Of a DNA stretch of 64,000 bases, positions 52,931 through 64,000 are shown piece after piece; the first letter of the stretch is position 1, and each line of letters begins with the position of its first letter. The notes below the pieces were generated by a model that was given only the letters and a program-made list of their open reading frames with translations, made no database searches and had not been told where the DNA came from. A program made the translations under genes and the position numbers. The DNA is from Tigriopus japonicus. Taxonomy: Eukaryota; Arthropoda; Copepoda; Harpacticoida; Harpacticidae. Location: positions 389,229 through 453,228 of the forward strand of contig JAAGOF010000213.1 of assembly GCA_010645155.1 (NCBI GenBank). Reading direction: 5' to 3'.

Positions 52931-55028
52931 ATGGCTCGAATATTATTTTTTGTCTCTACCATGACTTGTGTTTTGGGGGACGATTTTTCTTCCGACTACA
53001 TTGCTCCCCCGACAGATCTCCAAGAGTATGGACCTTCAGAGTATTACCCACCACCTTCTCCACAAACCAACAACCTATACTATGTTGATTCGAAAACAAT
53101 TGATGTATTCTCTGAGCGTAACGGAGAACTGGAGGTAAGTGACGGGTGAGTAGAACAAAGTTTGAAAAAAAATTAAAGTTTTCAACAGATGGTTATTTTG
53201 TTTCGAACAATACACTTTTTGGGTTTTTTAAAATATTCTTAACTTTTTTCGCATAATTTTGGAAACTTTGAGAGAAAAAACCATTTTCAGACCAACAGTA
53301 ATTTTCATGAAATTTAAATCCGATCTGAGGAAAACCGGCTCTAATTTTTTAGTAGACGTGGTGTCGTGGTTAGTGCAGTTTTCTTAAGCGAGAAAAGTCC
53401 AAGGTTCGATTCTCTTCTCCGACCTTTCTCAATGAAACTTTTAGACGTTTATCCACACCCACAGACGGAGAACCATTTTAATGCCGGACTTGAAATTACT
53501 TATCAGTAGGGCTGAATATTTTAGGTTTTACATAAAAACTTAGGTTTTAACCTAAAACGCCTAATTCGGGCAATTTTTACCTAAAATTAAGTTTTCAGTC
53601 AAAAATTTACTTTTTTCTCGCCTTTTTAGGGCAATTTTTACCTAAAACTAAGTTTTCAACCTGATATTAACTTTTTTACTTATCCTAAAGTCATTTGCAC
53701 AATAAGGTCCCTCAAACCAGTGTCTTCAAAAAAACAAAACACGAGAACAAAGGAAGAGAGAAGAGGAGTGGGAGCCACAATGATTTTCATCCCATCAACA
53801 TGACAATTCAGCGTTACCAGGTGGTTTCAGGCAGACATTGCCAAAAGTTGTTTGAAATACTGCCAATTACAGGCGCTCGCTGCCATTTTTGAAGTCACAT
53901 AACGCCACATTCTGTCACCTTTGAGCCGAATTTTTCTCGTTTTTTATCATTTCATCTCGTTTTTTAGGGCTCAAATTTTAGATCTCGTTTTTTAGGTCAA
54001 AATGTTTTGATCTCCTTTTCTTGGTCGACAATTTTCGATATCGTTTTTTGGTCGATTTTTTTGCCTGCCCTTCCACTTTTTGCCATATTCTGCCACTTCA
54101 GAAATTTCTCTACCACAAAATTTTCTATACTGCCATTTCTACCACTTTCCCACCAATGCCAAATTAAATTTTCACTGCCTCTGTCTCTGCTCCACTGCTT
54201 TTACTCTTGTAAAAAGTAAACTGCTGTAGAGCAATTAATAAAAGGCTATATTTGGTCTGGATAGCCTCTGAAAAGGTGTTATCTATTCAACCTAAAAAAA
54301 ACCTAAAACGTAATTTTTGGTAACCTAATTATGTCATAATTTGCCCAAAAAGTTAACCTAAAATATTCAGCCCTACTTATCAGAAATATTTGGATGATGT
54401 GATGGCTGGCTTCGCTGGCCTGTTGAGGCTCAACGGGGCTCAACCCTCCGACCCTAGCACCAACAATCAAAAAAAAAAATCTAGGTGAAAGAACGAGTCA
54501 AAAAAAATGTTAATATCTTACAATAGGTTAAAGCAGGAGTGTGTAAACTTATTTAGCAGTGGGACAAATTGGCCGGTCAAATTCATCAATACAATTTAGA
54601 ATTGCTAAAATTAATCAAAAACCAAATACCTTTCTCTGGATTGCCAAACCTTTTAGTATCACTAATGACAACATCGACATACTGTATTTCAGCTTCCAGT
54701 TATTGCTGCCCTTGGATTGGGTGGTTTGGCTGTCGGATTAGCTGTGGTTCAACATTCGGCCTTGAAGAGGGAACGGATCCGGAGCCAGGTCTCAACAGAT
54801 CTAACCGTTGCCACTACATTGGCATCATTGACGACCTCTCAAACCACATCCCTGGCCACTCTAGTTGCCGCCCAAGCTCCAGTGACCACACGGGTGGATC
54901 AAGTGTGTTCTGCCTTTGCCGCCGCGTCTGCCGCCATTCCTAATCCAATCAATCCGGCTAATGTAGCTACAACAGCACCTGTTGTGACGGCATTTTTGGC
55001 TGCCTTACAAAACAACTTGTGCGTTTAG
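52931..55028 (+). CDS. Novel small secreted or membrane protein, family member C
   Basis: I do not recognise the family. Exons are 52931-53134 and 54693-55028 with a phase-0 intron, giving 179 residues. Exon 1 combines the signal peptide (MARILFFVSTMTCVLG) with a Tyr/Pro-rich linker (YGPSEYYPPPSPQTNNLYYV) and ends ERNGELE. Exon 2 encodes the hydrophobic LPVIAALGLGGLAVGLAVV, a basic patch (ALKRERIRSQ), a Thr/Ser/Leu heptad-like stretch (LASLTTSQTTSLATLV), then DQVCSAFAAASAAIPNP ... LQNNLCV with 37 residues between the cysteines. Compared with member A the first two exons are fused and the linker is longer. The intron holds a tRNA-headed SINE candidate and a hAT-like element. Member B ends 900 bases upstream on the same strand. 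Confidence 0.7.
53352..54480 (+). mobile_element. Possible tRNA-derived SINE, interrupted by a hAT-like element
   Basis: The head (53352-53430) has a tRNA-like A region (GTGTCGTGGTTAGTGC), an anticodon-arm-like hairpin (TTTTC ... GAAAA around TTAAGC) and a B box (GGTTCGATTC). After removal of the family 1 element, the body continues from 54384 to an A-rich tail (ATCAAAAAAAAAAA) at about 54465-54480. The tRNA part does not form clean acceptor or T stems, so this is not a functional tRNA gene. A leucine-type anticodon loop is only suggestive. Confidence 0.35.
53507..54375 (-). mobile_element. Non-autonomous hAT-like family 1, copy B (869 bp)
   Basis: It has the same termini (TAGGGCTGAATATTTTAGG) as copy A at 19812-20798 but is inserted in the opposite orientation. 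CTTATCAG flanks both sides exactly (53499-53506 and 54376-54383). It lies in the intron of novel family gene C. No transposase. Confidence 0.85.
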
Positions 55029-58000
55029 AACCAAATCATTTGAATTAACTTAGAGCTAGCATGTGGTTCAGCTCATTGGCTTTTGTTATATGGGAATGAA
55101 AACCTTTAAGCTATATCACATAAGCGATATTCTTTTTCAACATGCTTTTTGTACGTCATTATGTGATATGCCTTTATTCTTGTGTGTTTATGCTTAGCTT
55201 GAAATGCGTCAGTCAGGGACTGCAGTTCATTGATCTTGCTCTGTTGCAACGACAGTATTTTTCTTTATTCTTTTGAAATGCACTAGAAATGACAATTGTT
55301 TATTTTATTCCGCATGCGTTGGGCCGACAAAGCACCTTTTCAAGAATAAAGAGGTAGTTATTTAGGGGTTTCAAAATGTGCCCACATAATGAAAACTGCG
55401 ATTAGTACGGTTCTGTGTTAGTTGGATACAAGAATATTTTACTGCAAAACTTAGCTGTTGCTCTGTCGAGAGCTCTTCTATTGGTTTTGATTTACTTTAA
55501 GTCATAGACTTCTTGATTTTTGAGAATTTGATAGTAATATTTGATAAATCGTACATTGATTAATATTCAATACTATTATTAGATGCAGTAACAATTCAAT
55601 TTTGGACAAAATAGTGTTACAATGGTTACTCCTTTATGCAACTTTAAATGTAATTATATGAACCACAATAGATGTTGAAGTACGTTTATGTAGAAGTTTT
55701 AAGAATAATGACTTTTAGTTTGGTCCCTCAAAACTGTTTTTGGCTTGTTTCTCACATTGATATTGATTGACGTCTACTAATATTTCATTGATTTATTGCA
55801 TTAACCCTTATTAAAAGACAACCTTTTTATCTTAAAGTAAAGGTGATATCAATTGACATAAGCATGGCTTTAATAGCTAATTCATTTATAGTTGTGATGC
55901 AGAAAGTGTTTTAGCTTTAGATACCTTAGGTTTTAGAATATGAGGAATTTAAGCCACAAAGGCTGGTAAGATTCGCAGATGGCATTTTTTACCATGGCAA
56001 ACTACCATTTAGTTGAAGCATCTATTCAACAATTTATTATTACAAAGTCATTTTAGCAGAAGCTGACCATGACCGAACCCCGGGCGAAATTCGGAGAATA
56101 TGCTTGAGCACCTTCACAAAAAGAGACATAATTAGCTCCTGCTCAACCCAAACCATCAAAACTGTTTCCTCAAGGGTTTTATGACCACTGGAGGAAATAT
56201 TATAAAACCTTAGAAACAATATTGAACTAGCTAATGAAGACATGTTTATGGTGGACTGGAATGCATTTTTAGTTCCTTAACAACGCCCAAAATTTATACA
56301 TTTGAGCCATTTCAAGCATCTTGGAAATGCAAATTGAAACATCATTCACGCAACCTAGGTTTTATTGGAACCTCTGGAAAGAGGACCACTAACAAAAAAT
56401 GGCCCTTAGAAAGGCTATAGTTCTAGAACCCATGTTTGAGCGGTAAAATATCAATTTGTTGTTGATGTAAAATAGTTTCCTTTTGCACCACGTAATGGCT
56501 GACCATCAAAAACCAAAGAGGGTTTATGAGAAACCATCCTTAAGACGTTGCTCCTCAACATTTCTAACCCAACACCTCCTCTTTTGCAAATAAGCTGAAA
56601 TTCTCACCAAAACAGCTACAGACTGAATGTACCTACCATAAATGTGATTGTTTAAGCATTTCTAATCTCTAACCCCCGAATCATAGCAGATGACACTGAT
56701 CGTTCCATTCTAAGCTATCCTCAAAACACGTCTCACAAAGTCCTAGTAATTCACACCCTTTTTCTCATCTGTACGGGATTGGTTATTTTACTCCTGTCGT
56801 CGGGCCAACCCTTCAAATAGTTGCAGGCACAATTTTAGGCACACCATTCTTTTTAATCTAAAGGTAATTTTTTACAGTGTTCAAAATATTTTCAGATTCT
56901 CGCTCTCAAGCAGGAGCAGAGGACAAAATTACACTTGAAGATCAGTGGATAGGCTTGAGTTTGCTCACTCAATTTAACCACCTGAAGGAGTCATCATGGT
57001 CAGACATTGAATCACCTTCCTGGTGCCATTTGAATGGCTCTCTTTAGGGAAAATGATCACCTCCAGTCATGCCCATGATTGAGACATAGATTTTGACCAT
57101 ACCGAAAAGAAGCCTTTTTTGTTTTACTCTAAGCCAATATAGAGCGGGAAAAGCGTTGAAAACTCACTCATGTGAGATGGTTTTTCCGTTGGTTCAGGTC
57201 TCTTAGTTGTTGGCACTCACTCTTTTGGTGGCTCAAAATAGTTTAAAATGATAACTGGTTCCTCATTTGGAATTGAAAGTGATACAGGTTCTTTCAGCCA
57301 TTGGTTGATTGCCCTCTAACTGACCAAGCTACGAACTGGGCAGGCATTAAAGATAAAACTCCGACCATTTAGGGATAACTTCTAGCTACTGGATGTACTG
57401 TATGTATGACTACCAAGCTTTTGTAGCTGTGGTCGGTGAGTTTTGAATTAACCCGTCGATGCTTGAATAGCACCAAAGTTCAAGACAGTTGCCGACACTT
57501 TTGCCTTGGTTCATTTTGGCTCGAATCTTGGGATTGCAACCAGTATTTGGTCACTTAATGAGAACGAATGACCACATTGGGATAATTCTCCTGGACGAGG
57601 TGCTCTAATAAATTCTGAGGTTGGTTCACCAACAGTCACCATTAGGGCTGTTTGAAAGAGCTTTTGGTGCCAAAAGTGTTACAGATATCGCTAACCGCCT
57701 TCCTTCATGCTCTCAATGGTTGAACCGACTAACCAGAATATGCACAACCTCTAAACAATTGTGGCTCATTTGCGACGTATTTTTGACATTCCATTTCATC
57801 CCCTCTTTCAAACAACTCTTCATCCATTCGTAGATGGAAAAAGAAGTATTATGGTCACTGATTGCCAGGGTCTCTTTGGTGTTTTTGTTTGAAGTGGCTC
57901 ATTACAACTTAGATCGAGGGTTTTTATTTCTCGTAATTATCCATCCAGTGGCTAAAAAGGCGCTGAGAGTGAATGACCAGAAGTATCGGGGTATCCAATC

Positions 58001-58600
58001 AATGTCGTAAATCAAGGACCAGGTCTTCTGGACCCCGTCTGACTAGCTCCACGTCTCAGCCCCTTTCTCTTTGTCAAGTCATTGATTGAGCAAAAACTTA
58101 AAAGCATTCATGTGTTTCAAAGAGCTTCTCCCATTTCATGTTTAGCCACTCATGGTCCTCGATGGCTGCATGCATCTTGGAATTCTATCCAGCCAATTAA
58201 TGGGCAAACCCCATTGAGCCAAACACGAGCTTCACTTGACAGAGAGGTTCATTGCTAATGTACAACTATCTTAGAGCTCCAAAAAGAAGCTTAAAAAAGA
58301 ATTATTATCCCGAACCCAAAAGGATTTGGGATAATTGACCTCTTCTATGTGTTCCTCACTTTTTGGAACAGGCTTGAAGAAGGGAAACGCGTAGAGTCTG
58401 GAAGCGATCCGCTTGTTCATGCCCGGTCAGGAAGGGTGTTCTTGATTGGCACGAGAAGCCCTGAAATGCCAATCGATGTCGGGATGGATCCCGTCAGGTG
58501 CGAAGAGGGACGGGAGCGTTAACTCCACCAGGTAAAGTCAGGTCGAGTTATCATCGTTGTTCAATTCAACAGGCTGCTCAATAAGAGTCAGACAGCCACA
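55029..58600. other. Upstream region of eyegone, no genes seen
   Basis: About 3.5 kb without supported coding sequence and with fewer recognisable mobile elements than the preceding 20 kb. It is the likely place of control elements of the homeobox gene at 58782, but no specific enhancer is claimed. Confidence 0.35.
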
Positions 58601-58605
58601 TCTTG

Positions 58606-58671
58606 TATATACCCCCACTCACTCACTCACACACGCTCTCTCTCTCTCTGAGGGAGAAAGAGAGAGAGAGC
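58606..58671 (+). promoter_or_regulatory. Candidate eyegone promoter: TATATA, CACTCACT and GAGA hairpin
   Basis: TATATA at 58606-58611 is followed by ACTC repeats. Then GCTCTCTCTCTCT (58635-58647) and its exact inverse complement AGAGAGAGAGAGC (58659-58671) sit about 110 bases before the ATG. Alternating GA is the binding site of GAGA-type factors in arthropods. The transcription start was not determined. Confidence 0.4.
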
Positions 58672-58781
58672 TAATTCAGTCTCTCACCGTTCATGAAAAA
58701 GTGAAGTTGGTGAAAATTGATTCGGAGTCGTCTTTTCATTGGCATTGTCTGGTGGTGAGTGATCCAAGCCCAGAGTTGGTC

Positions 58782-60241
58782 ATGAGTAAGATGTCTCCCG
58801 CGTTACCAGTTCAAGCCTCACTCATGGATCACCTCCGGGGACTTCATGAGAAGGCCGAAGGTGGTTTTGGCCTGGCCACGGACTTTGCTAGCCAAATGTC
58901 TGCCCTCTCGGCTCTCAGTGTTCAACAAAGACAGTTCTTGGAACTTCAACAACGCTACCTAAGCTTGAACCGACTCCCATGGTTATCCGGGGGTTCAAAT
59001 ATCCATCCGGTTAGTGTGGCTCTTACCCTCCCAACCTCAGTGATGAATCCCACAGCCACTAGAATGAGCCCTAGTATCGCAACTATGCCACCAAAGAGAC
59101 CCAATGGCATGATTGGTGGATCCAAACCCAAGGTTGCCACACCCGAGGTGGTCGGAAAGATTGAATCCTACAAGCACGAAAACCCGACCATTTTTGCATG
59201 GGAAATACGGGAGAAACTTATATCTGACGGTAAGTTCACCGCTTCAACGCCCCCCTTGTGTTCCAATCGATCCCTAGAAAGCTTTTTTTATCGTTGACAT
59301 GACAAGTGTGCGAACGAGTTGTGGCTTTTATGTGAAATGATCAAGGCATTATTGTCCAAAACATGATCTGATGTCTTTATTCCACAGGTGTGTGCACAAA
59401 TGCGACAGCCCCAAGTGTGTCGAGTATCAATCGCATCCTAAGAAATCGAGCGGCCGAAAGGGCAGCTTCTGAATATGCCCGAACAGCCACAATGCTCAAC
59501 GGGATGTACCCGGGTTACCCAGGGATCCCGTCTTCATATTACTCGCCATCATTATTGGGCCAATTAGCGGCTGGTCAAACGGGACCACATCAAGCCACAG
59601 CCTTGATGACCTCAAGCCACCGTCATCATTCGGAACTCATGGGATCGGCCAAAGAAGATGATGAGGACAAAAGTCCTCGACCAACCATTGACGTGGATGG
59701 TCGTTCAGATGCTGGTAGTTGTTCGGACGATGAGCGACCTCAATTCAGACGCAGCCGCACCTCATTTAACTCGGAACAATTAGAAATGCTGGAGAAAGAG
59801 TTCGAAAAGAGCCATTACCCTGATCTGAAAACCAGAGAAGAACTTTCCGTCAGGACTAATTTGAGTGAAGCCCGAATTCAAGTGAGTTTGTTATTATCTC
59901 CGTTCACTTTTGCTGGACGGACTAGTTCACATTACTATTCATTGTATTCCCAGGTTTGGTTCTCAAATCGCCGCGCAAAGTGGAGGCGCCACCATCGTAT
60001 GAGTCTCTTCCGTCCTTTCGAATTAGGAACTCCCACTCGTCCCACCTCATCGTCCGATAGTCCGAATAACCTAGCTGACACCCATTCACCCCCAGGATCT
60101 CCCGTTGGAGGCGTGTCCCCTCCTCCATCGCTCCACGCACCTTTAGCCTTAAATCCCGCCCTCGGGATTGACTTCACCAAAATATTTGCCAAAGCACAAG
60201 AAGACAGAATGAAATTGGCCATCGCGTCCAAAGCCAACTAA
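58782..60241 (+). CDS. eyg: Eyegone-type Pax transcription factor (partial paired domain plus homeodomain)
   Basis: Exons are 58782-59229, 59388-59881 and 59954-60241 (phases 1 and 0), giving 409 residues. The first in-frame ATG ([20 protein letters not shown]) has G at -3. Residues about 106-175 are the C-terminal RED half of a paired domain ([28 protein letters not shown], then [20 protein letters not shown]). The N-terminal PAI half is absent, which is the hallmark of Eyegone/Twin-of-eyegone. A paired-class homeodomain follows at about 269-328 ([20 protein letters not shown] ... [16 protein letters not shown]) with serine at homeodomain position 50, as in Pax proteins. The protein binds DNA in the nucleus; Drosophila eyg acts in eye and appendage development. 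The tail is Pro/Ser-rich. AATAAA is at 60310-60315. Confidence 0.95.
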
Positions 60242-60315
60242 CTAACCCACTTATCACGATTATTATATCTAATTATTGTTTTCGCACAACCACTTGTCAC
60301 ATATCACACAATAAA

Positions 60316-63300
60316 ACTCTCGTTGTTAAATAACCATCTGTTTTGAACCCTTCTTCAAATGACACAGACACTGTTCAGGCTCAAATACATTCCTGAACTC
60401 ATCCAAAGATTTTGTACTTGAATGAAAGGACAGGTCAACCTACTACATCAAACCAGCCAAGAACCTTCTTCAAGTATATCTTGCTCAAGGAAAAAGGTGA
60501 ATGTATCTCTTTGGGTCGTGGGATACCGAGGATTGATTTCATGATGGTGAAGAGATGATGTGAGCATGCCTGTACTTGCTGGCTTGGCATTAGTTACTCA
60601 ATACAGACTTAATAGGATATCAGAGTGCAATTGTGACAGCCGACGAATGACGGACATTACGGGCTTCAAAAGGAAAAGGGTTGAGACCACAGATTTCCAA
60701 GACAGACATCTCTCATCTCATTTCTGAATCGTTGAAATTCAAGAGACTCAAAGTGTTGTATTAAGGTCTGACGAACGAACTATTTCACCTCTAATATCGT
60801 TTGAGTAAAGGTTATTAGTTTTTGCCTCAAACCGAGAAAACGCCAGTCAAAGCTAAGCAGAACGATTTTTTTCTTATGGTAACCTTCTTGCAATACAAAG
60901 TGTTCTAAGCAAGATCATTAAGCAATGACCCTCTTGCAATTTGAATGAAAATGATTAAGAATGATAGTCAATTCATTTTTCCCTTCAAGGAAAAGCTAAT
61001 ACAAATTGTATTTCGCTTTGTCTAAGTTTGCTTTGGTGCGTCGGTTATTCCAACGATTCCTTTTGTTGTTATTGCTTTTGATGCTCCTTTTGTCAATTTT
61101 ACTTTTCACAAAGTACAACAAACGCTGGCTTAGAAAAGACTAAAGGAAGAACCAAATCTAAAACACTAACAATTTTGGTACAAACAGGAATTTAAAAACA
61201 AAAGTAGCTAACGAAAAATGAACGAAAAATTCTGAAAGTTTTGGCACATGAAATTTCGCATCTAATAGAAACGACTCCTGAAGAATCTGTGCAAAGAGCA
61301 GTCCGGATTTACATGAATGAAATTATAAACAAGCCGTTATGGGTTTAGCCAGCCTAGAAAGGCAAGGAGATAAATGGAGCTTCATAATTCTTTGGGGAAC
61401 AATCTGCCACCTGCAGAGAAGTAACTTGAGAGATTTGTCATCAGTCCCGTCTGCCAACGAGGTGAGCTTTCAGCTTTCACATGCCCTCCAAAATCCGAGA
61501 CGTTCACAAACCACCATACAATTCAATTCAAAATCTACTTCCCAACGGTTTGTGGTTTTAAGGTACGTCTCAAAATCGTCCAGAAACGGAATAAGACATT
61601 TTTTAGGATTTTTTATTGCAACCCCGTTACCTGGGTCAGTGCCAAATGAAACCTTTTTTTCGATTCCAGCCAGATTTGAATGCGATTAGACTCCAAGTTC
61701 GTCAGACTCAACTTCGCTTCCTTGATTGGAATGAACTATTTTGAATTTAAAACAAACTTCAAGAAAATGCATTCTCTGGCCAACCATTTTGAACGAGCAC
61801 CAATGCAGACTCAGTGCATCTCCAACTTGGCCGGGTCATTTGGTGGGACTTCCAGTAGTTGAACTCGGCTTCTTGAGGTTGGTTGAATACGCCAAGTGTC
61901 TAGAGCGTACCTCTCTCTTCGGCTACAAAATAAACATATCATCATGGTTGGTTGGTTGGTACAGGCTCTATGAAAGTATTCATAGACACCCTGCCATGTT
62001 GAGTGGGTGCCTAAATCTCTCTCTCGCGAGGCTCTCCACGACTGAGTTTTAATGTTCAGTCATTTATGGAATGTCAGTCGGGTCTGGGTGGATTAGTGCA
62101 AACAGAAAAATGACTCTGATTTGTACATGTCTTGTCAATAAAGAGTCTTGATCACGGATCAGACCTGTCGGAATTCCTTCTCCACCACACCAGACCATGT
62201 TTGAGATCTCAATTTCCATACATTATCCGAGCAAAGCCAACCAAGGAGAACCACGTCGACCAGGCTCGAAAGTGATTCGGGTTTTAAATTGAAACACCCT
62301 TTTAATCTCAGGGCTTGTTGTAAGGTTCCGTGCCAAGGATGGAAATTTCCGTCCCTTGTTAAAGTAAACATTGATTCTACATAGTATTGTCACTGTTTTA
62401 GACTTTGAAAACATTGTTAATATGTTGAAATTAAAGCTTTGGATTGGGAATTTGAGATTTGCAATTCCAGTACTTCCAAAAGAGACAAATTTGCAATTTT
62501 TTTCAAAAAGCACTATTTTTTTGCACCAAGAAAATTATGCACTTTTGTATTTGTTTGGAATAAAATACGATTGGAAATTCTGGGAAAGATTTAAGTTGTC
62601 TTTGGTACTATTCTTCAAGATCATTGAGGAACATTGGAACTGAAAAGTGCAGTTTAATCTGTTTTCCTTAATTTCAAGTCCACACTTAAAACGTGTGTAC
62701 AAGATAATTTTTTGCTGTATGTATTGTAGTTTAAAAATATTAATTTAATACAACTTTGTGGCTGTCTGGTTTCGAGTTAGACTTGAAAAATAGTTGATAA
62801 CCAATTTCATTATTCTGCTTTTCTTTTATAAAAGTCTTCATAGGCTTAGAACTCATAGATCTCAAGTGCTTCTAATCCTAATTTCATTTCCTCCCAAATC
62901 TTGCGAGGCTCTGTGTTCACGATTAGGTGCAGTTCTCAAAATGCAATATCGTCTGAAGGCTTTAACAACCATTAGACGTTTCTAACACTTGAAAGATCAG
63001 TGTGTGGATGCTATTTTTTCTCGTTTCTTTTTGTTCTTAAAAAAGCGCCCAAGACACGAGACTTGATGGATGGAGCATTGATGGTTCAATGCCTCGGGCT
63101 TCGATCTCATTGCCACAAATTAGCTTCGAACGTAAGAGTAGAAGCTCATCGACTTTTTTCGATCCATCTGTTCTGGCTTTTACAACTTGACGCTTTCGTC
63201 CGGATTCTCGTGCGAAGAAATCCTCTTTGGTTCTCGAGCCCAAAGAGACCCGAGAAAAGCTCGAGATCGGCCAGAATCTCATTGAGACGTTTGATTAGGC

Positions 63301-64000
63301 GCTTGAGTCAAAAGCAATCACATCTATCATTACGTCCGAGTAGTTAGCTTGACGCCATGTTCCGAGGTTCTACCACGTACTTATTCAAGGTTAGCTGGCA
63401 AAGATTGGGAAATTATTAAATTTTGACAAACGATGTTTCGACACAGCCAGATTGAAGGGAAGCGAACCCAAGACAAGCTGGAGTTCCTACACGGCAATTA
63501 TTCTCAATCACGGATGCAGAAATTGTGGAAGTGGTCAGATTGAACCCGCGATTAGATTGTCGGGAACCATTAACTCACCCATGGCATCCCTTGATCACTC
63601 AAGTGCAAACAAACAAATAGCTGACCGACGATTGGACTGCAACCGACGACGATGATGGGACATGTGCTGCTTTTGTCGTCTTTGACAAACTCCCTCTGAT
63701 GGATTGGCATTCTTGGACACCTTGTTAGGCATCAGTTGCTTGGATCTCAGGGTGTGATTGTTATCAAGTGACCAGATAATTACAGGGCGACAAATGATGT
63801 TGGACTTTGGTACTCGGTTCGTTTGGATTTCTTGGTCACTCACATTGGGGCACATGCCCCATCATTCTGATTGTTGACAAAGTTGAAAAAAGAGGGGACA
63901 TATTACCATTGAAAGAATGAGCTCAGTACTGTTTTGGCCTAACTTCTATTCTATTCCCTAAGAATAGAAGTCTTAAAAGGTTCTTGGTTACACAAAAATG
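60316..64000. other. Terminal intergenic region, no genes supported
   Basis: About 3.7 kb downstream of eyegone. The longest open frames (61339-61689, 63000-63347) carry no motif, and their codon use looks random. No repeat family from the left part of the window was recognised here. Confidence 0.4.

Noticed and set aside
53352..53430. Functional tRNA gene
   Set aside because: A and B boxes are recognisable but acceptor and T stems do not pair; better explained as a SINE head.
61339..61689. 116-codon frame downstream of eyegone
   Set aside because: No domain, signal peptide or splice partner; composition like the surrounding noncoding sequence.
1..64000. CRISPR array, rRNA genes, bacterial operons
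   Set aside because: None seen; tandem repeats here are microsatellites, satellites or transposon arms, and genes have spliceosomal introns.

Overview
This window is a piece of a eukaryotic, almost certainly arthropod, nuclear genome. Exons are separated by short AT-rich introns with GTAAGT-type donors. The gene set fits an arthropod: a Pax-type eyegone homeobox gene, ApoD-like lipocalins, MSBP/PGRMC, a FASTKD protein and an IQGAP. IQGAP is missing from Drosophila, so a crustacean (a copepod would fit) is my best guess; the sequence alone does not settle this. One 824-base assembly gap lies at 45848-46671.

Layout. 1-5.4 kb: a cluster of three lipocalin genes (one cut by the window edge, one minus, one plus), the last two divergent from a 342-base shared upstream region. 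5.4-10.4 kb: intergenic, with non-autonomous DNA transposons and simple repeats. 10.4-14.5 kb: a four-exon PGRMC/MSBP gene. 15.1-17.9 kb: a single-exon FASTKD gene on the minus strand. 21.6-25.9 kb: IQGAP in two coding exons, convergent with a small three-exon Tudor-like gene at 26.0-28.7 kb. 29.4-30.3 kb: a decayed transposon-derived gene.

31-55 kb is accessory sequence, dense in mobile elements: two non-LTR retrotransposons, CR1-like fragments, at least five hAT-like families recognised by matching termini plus 8-bp target duplications, a long-TIR element with a 10-bp duplication, and a foldback element. A nested block from 41410 to 49577 is bounded by hAT-like ends and a perfect 8-bp duplication. 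Embedded in this desert, at 32.8, 50.9 and 52.9 kb, are three same-strand paralogues of a small protein family that I do not recognise. Each complete member has a signal peptide and a short variable region, then a Gly/Ala-rich hydrophobic helix, a Ser/Thr/Leu heptad-like stretch and a C-terminal helical hairpin bracketed by exactly two cysteines. This is the best candidate for something undescribed.

55-58.5 kb shows no coding content. At 58.8-60.2 kb is an eyegone-type Pax gene (C-terminal half of the paired domain plus a Ser50 homeodomain) behind a TATA/GAGA-rich promoter. 60.3-64 kb shows nothing I can support.

Coordinates and splice sites were read by eye and checked for reading-frame consistency. 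No alignment or database search was run.
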